The notes below the pieces were generated by a model, which saw nothing but the letters and a program-made list of their open reading frames with translations, had not been told where the DNA came from and searched no databases. From Trichaptum fuscoviolaceum (Eukaryota > Basidiomycota > Agaricomycetes > Hymenochaetales > Trichaptaceae): a stretch of DNA of 64,000 nucleotides. Both the position numbers and the translations under genes were made by a program. Positions 54,010 through 64,000 of this stretch are shown here, one piece after another (the stretch's first letter is position 1; each line of letters starts with the position of its first letter). Location: assembly GCA_910574455.1 (NCBI GenBank), contig CAJSYZ010000002.1, positions 5,853,671-5,917,670 of the forward strand, in the 5' to 3' direction.

Positions 54010-57000
54010 GCCAGCTTGTCCCCGTCAGGCTTCGCAATAACCTTCCGTACTCGCATTCCGCGCGCGCAAAGTAGTCCTCGCCTTCGGATACATCAGAGCT
54101 TGCTGAACCACGCCTTTCTAATTTCAAAGTGCGAGGAGGGAGCAGATGCTGCTCCAGAGGCACGAGTGTCAAATGGCTCCAAGCTCCAGGAGATCCAGTG
54201 ATCGAGTTGTGTGGGCTGTCGTATGTGCTTCGGGTATCCCAGTTGGGTTGCGTCGGTTCTTCCCGATGTTCAGCTTCACCATCAGAAGGTCCTCCATGCT
54301 AAAGAGCCAGCGATCTGACGACTAGTAAAGTTAATGCTACGCTTGTGGAAGTCTCCCATGCGCTGACGCCATTCAACAACCGGGAAACGCTGAACAGCCG
54401 AACGAGCACGCAAGATAGCATGTTCTTCTTCCGTAGACTTAAGCGCCATTTTTATTGTTTTCGTAAGCTGGGACAACATGTGTGCTGTTGAACTCGATTC
54501 GACAGGGAACCACTGTGTTCAAAGTCAGATTGCAAAACATTAGAAAAAACGAATGCAAACTTACCCAACCAGGCATGAGACCGAGACCACCGTATGGAGG
54601 CGAAGTAGTGAACTCTGGCTTTGAGTACACTCGGTTCGGGTACATCTCCATGAGACGAGCAAGCTTCTCCGCAGCGAAACGTCCATACAAGTCAATGACA
54701 GGCCCGACACAATTCAACTGAATCGAAGGGTGTTTTTCCAGTCTGGCATTAATAAATGAGCAAACATTCATTTACTTAGCAAAATAGGATTAAGAAATAA
54801 CTTACAGCGAAGGCATCATGTCTGCAATAAGATCTACACCCTTTTGCTTCAACCAACAACCAATGAACACGAATAGATCTGCCTAAGGATCCTGTGCAAT
54901 ACCAGCCCACTCCTGAGCCTGCTGCTTGAACTCCGTACATTTCGCCTCTGCTTCCTCATCAATCTGAATGTCCTTGATTTGAACAGGCTGTTCGTCCAAA
55001 GCAGCAATAACCGTTGGGTCCGGATTCGGGAGCGAGTCGACATGCTTGAGTGTCCAAAGCGCCGGGTAACGCGCCCACGACCGTTTACCATACTGTCAGA
55101 GACACCAGCGACACCGATCGATTTCTGGTGCACATTGATGAAGGATGCTGCGGCGTGGAGCAAGTTGAACGTGTTTCCGAACTGAACGAACGTGCTCCTT
55201 GCTGATATTGAACACCGAGCACACTTCCTTCATCTCCTCCTTCGTGCGGAGTGGCCACAACCCCTGGAGCTCCGCATTGTGGAGAGACAGACAGATGGGG
55301 AGGACCTTCGGGAGCAGATAGATAGGTGCGAGCGCACTGTGGTAGTCATTAATGTGGTAGATATCAATCTGCGGGTAGCACCTAACGGTTGCTGCGATAG
55401 CCTGGTTCCATGTCGAGTAGAAGATAGCTGAGCTGATATCGTCATGCGCGCATGATACGGGTCCGCCTTTGTTTGTGCGCGGAAGACAGGCAAGTCGAGG
55501 ACGATGTACGTGATGTTGTCGAGGACATGCGTCTCAACCTCGATAAGGTACGGGTCGCCGAAGATAATGACTTCGATAGGTTCTGCAGGTTCGCCAGCAG
55601 GGTACTCAATGTCTTTAACCTTTGGTACAACCTAAATCAGGTCGATATCCGACATTGCCTTGCCCATCAAATCACACCAAGGCCACCGATCTTGACCTTC
55701 AACTTCCAATATGATCTCGTACTCCAAAGTCGCAATGAGCATGGTCCTCCGCTTATTCTTGTCTTCCGGCCAGCCAATGATGTCGCCTGTATGCGCGTGT
55801 CCATGGCTCGAGTGTTTCTCCGACATCGGCGCCACATGCAGGTCTTGCGCTGACTTCGAGCCCAGCGAGCCAATGACAGGGAAATTGTGCGAATGATCCG
55901 GCTTCTTTTCCGTGAGACCCCATGTCAGACCGGGCTTCAGACCTTTGAGAAACGGAAGTCCGACTGTTAAGACGGACGACCGAAGGGGTGGCTCTAATAA
56001 AGGAAGAAACGTTAGCTTCGTTAAGCTAACACGAACTCACGGACAAGGCTACGGAGCCTAATAGATATAGAGAAGAGAGTCGAACGCAGTTCGACGTAAG
56101 AGTCGGAAACTGAAGAGAGAACCGGGATAAGTCGATCCCGACTGCGAATCGCGCAGTATAAGGTGGACGAAGGTCTGGTGGAGCTCAACGGCCTAGTATC
56201 GTATTGATACCCTAGGACTTGTGATATTTGAGTCGAAGCTATACTACGATACATGTATCGACTTTATAGTTGAGACCTGTTTGTACATTGTTGATAAAAC
56301 GCATGTCCGATCGTAGTCCGGATCGGGTTGAAGGCATGAATGAAAAGGGAAAGGAGTAAATGCGAGGCCGAAGGTTACAACGGAGGCAATCGCATGTATG
56401 CGGCATGTTCAGGATAGAAAGAATAGAAAGGGTCCGTTTCGGCGGTCCGGTCAGGTACGTAGCGGGGCCCTATGACGTCGGATGTAGTGCGGAATGCACG
56501 TGGTGATACGTTTGCGGTCGGCCCGGCTATGATCCGATGTCTAGTGCGAAAGGTTAGTGACAGTATTGGATATTGGATATCCAATTGTATTGTCCGGCGT
56601 TCGGCCTATGGCGGATGTTGGCACGGGATGGATATTAGTCTGATATCCCTGCGTGCACGCGTTGTCCACGATGTCCGTTCGGTGGAGACGAGTCGGAGTG
56701 CCGAACTATGAGCGGACATCGTAGTACCTGTTCGGAAAGGTTAGGTAAAAGTGTAGTCGTGACACCCCACTGGTTGTACTTGATCCCGTAGAAGCTCCAC
56801 ATGAAGATCGCCACTGCCAATGTACCAGTGACAACCGGGATCGACAGGAGCAGCGCGTACATGATAGCGCCCACAGTGCTCTCCCCACGCGGCTCGAGGC
56901 TCCACCGCATCGTCGCGTCATCTACGACCAGCGTACAACGCGAGATGCGGGTGCGGCGGAGCACTGACGTTCAAGTAGTTGGGCGCAGCCAAGTTGGGCG

Positions 57001-57740
57001 GGAGGCGGTCATGACGCCGTTGCCGTCCGTGTCACCGTAGAAGTAGTCATCGAAGCCAAAAACGTTGAGCTGTAGGTACGTCGGCCATGTACTCATAATT
57101 TCGAGCTCCCAGCGTCCGTCGGCGGTATTGTCCATCTGGAAGCTCACTCCTCTGTGGAAACCCCAGGTATTGAACGGACCACGAGCAAGGAACTGAGGAA
57201 CACGGCACTGATGAGCATAGTTCCTGTCCGCATGTACAACAGTATAGGATGATGCAGCAATAGCAGACCAGCCTATTGCAAAATTGATTAGCAGATCACA
57301 GCACATACTAGTATAAGAGTAAGAGCACTTACATTGCACAATAATATGCTCGCCCGCCCACCAATTCTCATCATTGTCAAACAAGCTTTTATCTATGCTC
57401 GTCACATCCTCATACTAGTACGCCGTCCACGTCGTCCAGTTTTGACCATAATTCCACAAGAACCTGAACATATCTGCGCCCAGCGCCTGGTGCGTGAACG
57501 TGTACTTCCCAGAACCCGAGTCCAAGCCGAACGCATCGTTGTCGTAGTCCGCAGAGGGGAAGATCATAGGATTGCGCGCGGAGCCCTTGCGCACAAGGAG
57601 ATGGTCGCGTGCATTCGTGAACGAAGTGCCGTCCTGCGAAGGCGGGTTGTTCACAATGATGTCGATGATTCCGTCCGACGCGTTAGGAATCTCCGCACGC
57701 AAGGCAGTCCACAAGCCCAGTTTGATTTCCGTCTAATTTG
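54010..57740 (-). pseudogene. Alpha-1,3-glucan synthase remnant (Ags1/Mok1 family)
   Basis: The minus strand covers the middle of a cell-wall alpha-1,3-glucan synthase. It starts with the end of the extracellular region (NASDGIIDIIVNNPPSQDGT; DMFRFLWNYGQNWTTW; WELEIMSTWPTYLQLNVFGF), then the first membrane helix (GAIMYALLLSIPVVTGTLAV), then the GT5 synthase domain (HINDY-like region near 55340; [29 protein letters not shown]) and QRFPVVEWRQRMGDFHKRSI. Defects: the amylase domain and C-terminal membrane domain are absent, and frames shift repeatedly (for example near 55440 and 54290). About 36 residues of the synthase domain, including the conserved sugar-nucleotide site, are lost between SPPY and GGLGL near 54590. 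A 0.77 kb insertion lies at 55991-56764. Confidence 0.85.
55991..56764 (-). mobile_element. LTR-like insertion in the glucan synthase remnant
   Basis: The glucan synthase reading stops at NQWG near 56765 and resumes near 55990. The inserted DNA starts on the minus strand with TGTCACGACTACAC, a typical Ty3/gypsy LTR terminus, and ends near AGAGCCA. It has no coding sequence. I found no matching 5 bp target duplication; the flanks are GGGG and CCCC, which form a short inverted repeat instead. A solo LTR or a partial element are both possible. Confidence 0.5.
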
Positions 57741-59159
57741 AACATGGATGGTGGAGGAAGAGGCAATTGGCATTGCCGCACTTCAAGTTTTCTCAACTGG
57801 TTTCCTAATTCAAGTTTAGATGTAACAAAAATCGTAAAAATTTTCCAAGTCCCATGTTACTTGAGCACTGAAATCCTGACTTGCATTCTGATGTACTGAG
57901 AGATGGCTTGCATCCTGAAACACTCTTTATTTCAGTGAGTTAAGGCAATCAGTGTATTTTCAGACGAAGTAGCGACCCTTCAGACAGGTGCCAGCCAAAT
58001 CAGGACGCGTCAGTCGCCGTAAGCAGAAAGTAGTTTCCCTGATGCTGTCGCGTTGGTCCTCTTTTTTTCCAACCGCTTTCACAGACAATGCGTTCGGAAA
58101 CATAACGAATTCTCCTAACATAAGCTTTTTTGAGAACCGGCGAATTACCAGTATGGCTCAAACGTGTCTTGATGATGACTAGGAGGTACGTTACTGAATA
58201 GTGAGTTGCTCAAGTGGACTCTCTGAGATAGCTCAAAGTATATCCATCCTAGACCCGGGCAGTATCATTATCGCGCTCAAGTGCACTCGTGATGAACGAA
58301 CGACAGAGGCGATAAACTCTGTCAAATTGTGCAGGCAGTATATTGAAGCGGGTAAGTCATGCCCGAGCTGCTCAGTCCAGGAAATGATAACAGGAAATTC
58401 CGAACAGCTTATAATTCGCGTGAGTCTCCGCTTACTATCTATGTATAATCGCTAATGGGTCATTGCTATGTCATCCATCGCAAAATGCTCTCTAAGTTAG
58501 CACTTTGTCACTGTGCTTGCGATCGTCCTCTTCCCTTCGACTACGAACTTGAAAGGTGTCATTCTGTTGACGACTGCGATATGCTAGCACCACAGGATGG
58601 ACGAGGGAAAACGCCAGCTCGCTGTAGCGAGCAACGTGCTTCCAACACGACCAGCAACCTTATGAAAAGAAGTCACCAGTGCCACCGCGGATCTGCATCA
58701 TGATCGATACAGTCATCATAATGTTAATTGTAAGCTCCTAAGTTCATAGCTCTCTCGCCAAAGCTACTCTCCTTTAAACCCTATCATTTGATTATGCTCC
58801 TTGCTTCTTCTTACGCTTGTGGCCGCTGCCTGTATATTGTGTTCGATAAAATAGTGTTGAATACGAAATGCTAACGAAAGCATTGCAATGACCACTGGCA
58901 GAGTCTCGGCGTATACTACAGCCGCAGCGCCCATCTAGACCAAATGTGATTGCCGATAAAACTACTGCTAGTATTGCCGTGAGCGCATCAGTCTGACCCT
59001 GCATTTGAAGTAATGGCTCCGAGAGAGTAGTGGCATCCGATCACCTCTACGGGTTTGACCCTAACATGTTCTCATGCAACTTCTTTTCGCTGCGGGTTCT
59101 TTCGCAGCTGGCTTCCTCCTTGTCGGTTGTGACTCTCTCTCCCAGACCACGACGGGCTC
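57741..59159. other. Mostly non-coding region with doubtful small ORFs
   Basis: Upstream of glutaminase-like copy 2. Plus-strand open stretches at 58201-58455 and 58455-58703 encode cysteine-containing peptides (AGKSCPSC; ALCHCACDRP) that might be exons of one small gene. A minus-strand stretch at 58792-59004 has a hydrophobic start and a basic end. None is recognised. The rest shows no repeat family. Confidence 0.25.
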
Positions 59160-62100
59160 ATGAAGCTTCTGCTATTTTCCTTTCTTTTAGTCTTTGAATC
59201 GTTCGTCTCAGCGCAGAATGGACCTACGACGTGGACGGCCTCTCCTTTTAACCCACCTTCTTTTCCTCTCGCTGTCAAAACTCCGTACGTGAATGCTTGG
59301 GATCCTCAAGGAAACACACCTGCGCCCGTCAGCGACTCCTGGGCTAGAGTTGGGTCAACGTTCTTCACGGTGGGTTTCTTTCCGCCTTCGCGACTGAAAT
59401 ATACACCTTATCAGATTCTCATCCGTAGCCTCTGGGCTGGCTTTCCGTGATCACGGTGGATGGCACGCCCTATCAGATCAATGGCCAGCTTTCCGGCGGG
59501 CTAAATACAGCTAACCAAGTGGCTATCAGTATGACACCTACACGGACTTCTGTTTTGTTCGAAGCTGGACCTGTGACGGTGAATGCGACATACCTCAGTC
59601 CCGTGGAGGTAAATGATATGTTCTGTTCGAAGTAGAAATGGTTTGGCTAACAATTTCCAGCCAAACGACCTCGTGCAACAGTCGCTGCCGTTCTCTTACT
59701 ACTATTTGTCCATCACGTCTAATGCTACGCATGCTATCAAGGTGTACAGCGACATATCCGGAGGTCGGTTTTATTTATATGAAACATGACTTACGGACTG
59801 AAATAGAAATGATTAGAGTGGATGGGAGGGGACAATAACTTACAATCGAACTGGAGCGCAACCGACGATGGTTCTGTAGTTTATCTCCAAACCCAGCTGA
59901 CCGCACCCGCACCTTTCCAGGAGCTGAACGATCGACCGATGGACGGAATTGCATACCATGCTATGTTACACGTACGTTTTCGCGTCATGATGAAGTATAA
60001 CACTCGTCTGATACTGAACAGAGGAGCGGGATCTCCTGGCAAATTGAAGGGTCCGGTACAATGCGTGCGGCGATAGCGAACGGACAAGCCCTGAACAATA
60101 CGGTCGATCAAACCTTCCATCCTGTTGGAGTGTTCGTGTTCTATCTTTCAATGAAGCTCCTTGTGCTGATACAAAACAGCCCCTTTGACACCCTAGCAAT
60201 TGCCTTAGATCTAGGCACGATCCAGAATACAACAGAACCAATTGTATGGGCTGTTGGAGTTGTGCGGGATCCAGTTGTCCAGTTCACGAACTCAGACGGC
60301 AAACTAGAGGAACGAAGAGCATACTATTGGTCTGCGTACTCTAGCATACATGATGCGGTACGTCAGAGACTCCGTGCAAATCATAAGGATACTCATTCGT
60401 TTCCTTTGCAGATTCTTGGCGTGCTCAATGGCTTTGGAAGCGCTTTGAGCAACGCCATTGCTCTAGACAACCAGATACTTCACGATGGGAGCCAGATCTC
60501 CTCTAACTACTATGATCTTCTTGCGCTGACCACTCGACAAGCGATGGGAGCCATAGACTTTACGGTCGGACAGGATAGTGCCGGGAACTTGAATACATCT
60601 GATATCAAAGCCTTCATGAGGGGTGCTGGAGGTATAGGTTCCGGAGGGTAAGTCATTTCAGCGCACCTTCAATCTTCGATATGATCTTCTTAACCTGTGT
60701 TCTTCTGTTCAGCGTGAACTGTGTCGATGTTATATACGCGGCTTCGCCAATATATCTCTACTTCAATTCCAGTCTTCTCGGATATTTGCTGAAGCCCCTT
60801 TTGGAGTACCAAGAAAGCAGTCTGTATCCGAATGCTTACGCTGCCATAGACATTGGTGAGTGAGCTTCGGGCCACTTTTTCAAGAAACAGCAACTAATCC
60901 ATCGCAGGTACAAACTATTCCATGGCGACGGGAAACAACAAGCAGCACGACGAAGGTATCGAACGTGAGTAATCTGCAAGATCATATACCAAAAGTTCAG
61001 CCAGTTGAACTTCAAGATATAGAGTCCGGGAACATGTTGATCATGACATACGCGCATGCTCAGAGGACGGGGGACACGTCTCTGCTATCCCAACACGTAT
61101 GTCGCCAGTTTGTGATCTTTGGCTTCCAATTCTCAAACCCGACGTAGTATACCCTACTCCGGGGATGGGCTGATTATCTTGTCAACAACGCTCTTGCTCC
61201 AGAAAGCCAGTAAGCATGTTGACTCGTGAGAAATGCATTGTTCACTAAGCACGTTAATAGACGACTCTCCCTTTCTGATGGCATATCAGCGGTTAATCAG
61301 ACGAACCTTGCCCTGAAAGGCATCATTGGCATTGGGGCAATGGCTAAGATAAGCTCGGCAGTTGGCCAAAGTGATGATGCAGATCACTATCAGGTAGGGA
61401 ACTTGCTCACCTGTGCCTTCTACCTGAGAACTAGAAAATCGTCTTCCACAGACTATCGCATCGAGCTATACACAACAATGGCGAACCTTAGCGTTTTCGT
61501 CGGATCATAGTCACATTACGACCCAGTATGGACAGGACAGCTCATTCTCACTACTTTACAACCTTTATGCGCATAAGCTGCTGCAGCTCAATCTTCTGCC
61601 TGATTCTGTGAGCGGCTTTCCATAAATCGTTTGCCACATTTATTGAGGTTGTATTTGTTTCTAGGATTTCGCCACGCAGACAGCTTTCTACAAATCCAAA
61701 CTAGGTTTGTCTCCGATTCGAAAGAAATGAAACTAAAGCACTCATATCTTCTCTTTGTCTGACAGTCTCAAGTCAATACGGTCTTCCGCTAGACAGCAAT
61801 AACCCCACTATGTCGAGATCAGGTAAGCCGTTAGTTTTGTCCACTCCGGAGATCGCTCACTGTGTATCCGCAGATTGGATGATGTTCATAGCCGCAATTG
61901 CGACCGACAATACACTGCGAGACGGGCTGATATCGCAACTGCATGCATATGCTTCGCCCAATAAACAGAACCAACCGTTTGAAGTTGTGTACAACCCAAG
62001 CACTGCAGACCAGATCACTGGCTCATCGAGGTCCGATCAATTCGTCAACTATGTTGTGAAGCCTATTCTGACGAATGATAAACGAAACAGCCCAGCTCAG

Positions 62101-62911
62101 GGAGCTATGTTCGCACTATTGGCTAACAAGTCAGCTTCTTTTATTGATTATGGGTATAGTTACTAACAGATGATTCAGGGTGCCTATCAAGTTGAATCCC
62201 TCAGGAGGCAGCTCAGATCACGGCGGTGATGATCATGGTCATTCCACCAATGTGGGAGCAATCGCTGGAGGCGTCGTTGGCGGCGCCATCGCAGTCGCAG
62301 CAGTGGCCCTTGCGATATTCGTTTACGTACGCCGTCGACGTATCAACAATAGGGACAGCTTTGGTAATCAAACGGAACGCATACAAGCCGTCAAACACGT
62401 CAAGTCTTCAGGCTTCTCTTCTGAAGCAATATTGGAACCTATGGGTCCCATGGCACAATTCCCAGGCACCGAAAGTCAGTCTGTTTTGCTTTCGCAACCG
62501 ACGCAGCAGTTGTCTTCTGTTTCACTATTGCAGAAGAGTGTGCAGTCTACCCCGTTTCCCCTCTCTTCAAGCTCTCCGCCGACATCGAGTGCCTCCCCTT
62601 ACTTCGATCTTCCACCATCTAATAGCGCTGCACTCGAGAAGCAGAGGCTGATGATGCGCGCCCATGAAGATCTGGAGAACTCCAGCTCAGCGCCTTATGC
62701 GCCTGTACCTTCGAGGGCTGTACCACCGCTAGCCGAAGGCAGTAGTCCTACTCACGGCTCAGCTGTCAGCTCGCAAAACACCGCTCCTGATCTGAGGTCA
62801 GAGTTGGACGATTTAAGGAGAGAAGTGGAGCGGATAAGGCAGGAGCGAGAGGCCGCTCAGGAAGCACCTCCTTTGTATGATTCGGTTTTGGAAGAAGGTC
62901 TGAGACGATAG
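59160..62911 (+). CDS. Membrane-anchored GtaA-type glutaminase-like protein (copy 2)
   Basis: This is the inverted paralogue of 3036-6701, with the same start (MKLLLFSFLLVFESFVSAQN), the same domain order and most introns at the same places. It shows PLAVKTPYVNAWDPQG, NDLVQQSLPFSYYYLSITSN, DRPMDGIAYHAML, LDNQILHDGSQ, LALTTRQAMGAIDFTVG, ESGNMLIMTYAHAQ, NQTNLALKGIIGIGAMAKIS and SPAQGAMFALLANK. The last exon gives the membrane helix (GAIAGGVVGGAIAVAAVALA), the RRRR stop-transfer, a Ser/Pro-rich tail, a coiled coil (LDDLRREVERIRQERE) and APPLYDSVLEEGLRR. One difference is an extra intron near 59369-59430 that copy 1 lacks. No disabling lesion was found. As for copy 1, the enzymatic substrate is a family-based inference. 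Confidence 0.82.
62867..62878 (+). other. PPxY motif codons in the cytosolic tail of copy 2
   Basis: These codons give PPLY in EAPPLYDSVLEEGLRR at the C-terminus, equivalent to PPMY in copy 1. Keeping the motif while the Ser/Pro-rich spacer has diverged suggests selection on it. Confidence 0.6.
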
Positions 62912-63114
62912 CCGTATGCTCCTTTGTCTCTTTTCTTTCCTGCCAACATATTTCATCGTTTCATTCAAGTTGTATTTGCTTGGCGAGCTGGGCCGATTTC
63001 AGTGTTTTCTTTACTGCAAACTTCTATATCCTATTTCCTTTTGACCCTCGGCTTTTATTCATTGTCAATCGTTGTCTACAGCTAGTGAATTCGATCAAAG
63101 TAATTGACATCATA

Positions 63115-64000
63115 CTAGATGTCTGTCCTCGTTGACGTTGCACATGAGTCTGCTTGCCTCGCTCTATGAGGTAGTATCAACTTGAAGGCACTATCCTCTT
63201 CTTTCCAAATGAGCTTCGTGTCTCCCATACGGTCCCCCATCTCTTTTCGAATGAAGGATGAATGGTATGTAAATTCCAGATTCTTGACCTTTGTTGCACC
63301 TAGAAGACTAAAGATGGTGTTGTCTTCAAGTTGGAATAGGCCACCGAATTAGTCGCGCAAGACGTAGCTCTGGTGGAATCAGGGTGCGTACTTCATCGAC
63401 AACTTGAATATTCCAAAAGTTTACTCCAGCGCCACATTGCAGGGCTTTTAACGTTACTTCTTCTGGATTTGGGAATCGTGGAAAGATAGAACCCGCATGG
63501 CACCTTTTCGAACCGTTCTTGTCCTGCGAACAGCGATTCTAGCCAACCATCGACAACGCTCCAAGTCTCTGCTTGATTTAACGACAACTTGAACGTGACC
63601 AGGTTCGGAAACGAAAGGTGACGCATCAATTGGCCTAGGTGCTCATGATGACAGCCGTTCGAAAGCCAAGACACTTCGAGTGATATAACTTCCTCTAGGA
63701 CCACGTGCTGCGATTCAGTGTCATCGAAGTCACAGTCCTCCAGAACGAGCTTCAAAATCCGTATCTGAGAATTGTCCCCCAGAAAGTTCAAAAGCTTGTC
63801 GGGACTGTTAATAAAGCCGTACGGACGAATTATTCCTGTCACTGAAGTCACTGTCCGCAACAAACGACCTCGAGGAATGAAGTTTTCGAACGTGAATTGG
63901 CGCAAGTTTGGCATTGCCCACGAAGTGTAAAAACGGGGATCATTGTTTAGGATACTATCATCGTCTTCAAAATACGCATCTTTCAGATGAATGGCAAGTG
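63115..64000 (-). CDS. F-box/LRR-like protein, partial at the right edge
   Basis: The gene enters from beyond the right edge (open frame through 64000: LAIHLKDAYFEDDDSILNND) and continues SWAMPNLRQFTFENFIPRGR, LLNFLGDNSQIRILKLVLED and LRQ/LRH-type leucine-rich repeats up to LESLFAGQERFEK. It then reads FPRFPNPEEVTLKALQCGAG and FQLEDNTIFSLLGATKVKNL, and ends LPHRARQADSCATSTRTDI at 63115. This layout is typical of the large basidiomycete F-box family, whose LRRs choose substrates for SCF ubiquitin ligases; the F-box itself would be outside the window. Two one-base frame changes (near 63505 and 63350) are not easily explained by introns, so the gene may be decaying. Confidence 0.5.

Overview
This window looks like nuclear DNA of a mushroom-forming basidiomycete (Agaricomycetes). 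Genes are packed with ~50-60 nt introns. The families present include a DUF6533 seven-helix protein, DUF6532, a Plavaka transposase, alpha-1,3-glucan synthase and fungal chromoviruses. I see no rRNA, no tRNA I could support, and no CRISPR. Gene models were assembled by hand from splice sites and remembered family patterns; no search was run.

Layout. (1) 0.4-9.1 kb: a hypothetical gene, a broken metallo-beta-lactamase-fold gene, a membrane-anchored GtaA-type glutaminase-like gene (minus) and a DUF6533 membrane protein (minus). (2) 10-20.7 kb: a conserved housekeeping block with an RRT8/LDS-like membrane protein (minus), a PRXL2C/AAED1-type peroxiredoxin-like protein (plus), autophagy factor ATG101 (minus), chaperonin subunit CCT3 (plus) and an ISWI-family remodeller (plus). 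ATG101 and CCT3 share a 210 bp promoter that carries a perfect heat-shock element. (3) 21.5-43.6 kb: a transposon complex. A DUF6532 gene (minus) faces a Plavaka transposase gene (plus). Two separate ~6.7 kb Ty3/gypsy chromoviruses, each with both LTRs and a 5 bp target-site duplication, have landed in the transposase gene. Removing them restores one continuous transposase reading frame.

(4) 44-58 kb: a debris field. It holds an unrecognised ~530 aa coiled-coil protein, a fused pair of pseudogene fragments (ribosomal P1 plus splicing factor CLF1), repeat-rich DNA, a WD40 remnant, an apparently intact DEDDy 3'-5' exonuclease, and a decayed alpha-1,3-glucan synthase with an LTR-like insertion. 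(5) 59.2-62.9 kb: a second copy of the glutaminase-like gene in the opposite orientation, then an F-box/LRR-like gene running off the right edge.

The two glutaminase-like paralogues thus bracket ~52 kb as an inverted pair. Both keep a secretion signal, a transmembrane helix and a cytosolic coiled-coil tail ending in a PPxY motif. The core block carries protein folding, autophagy, redox and chromatin functions; almost everything else is transposon, transposon-associated gene or pseudogene.
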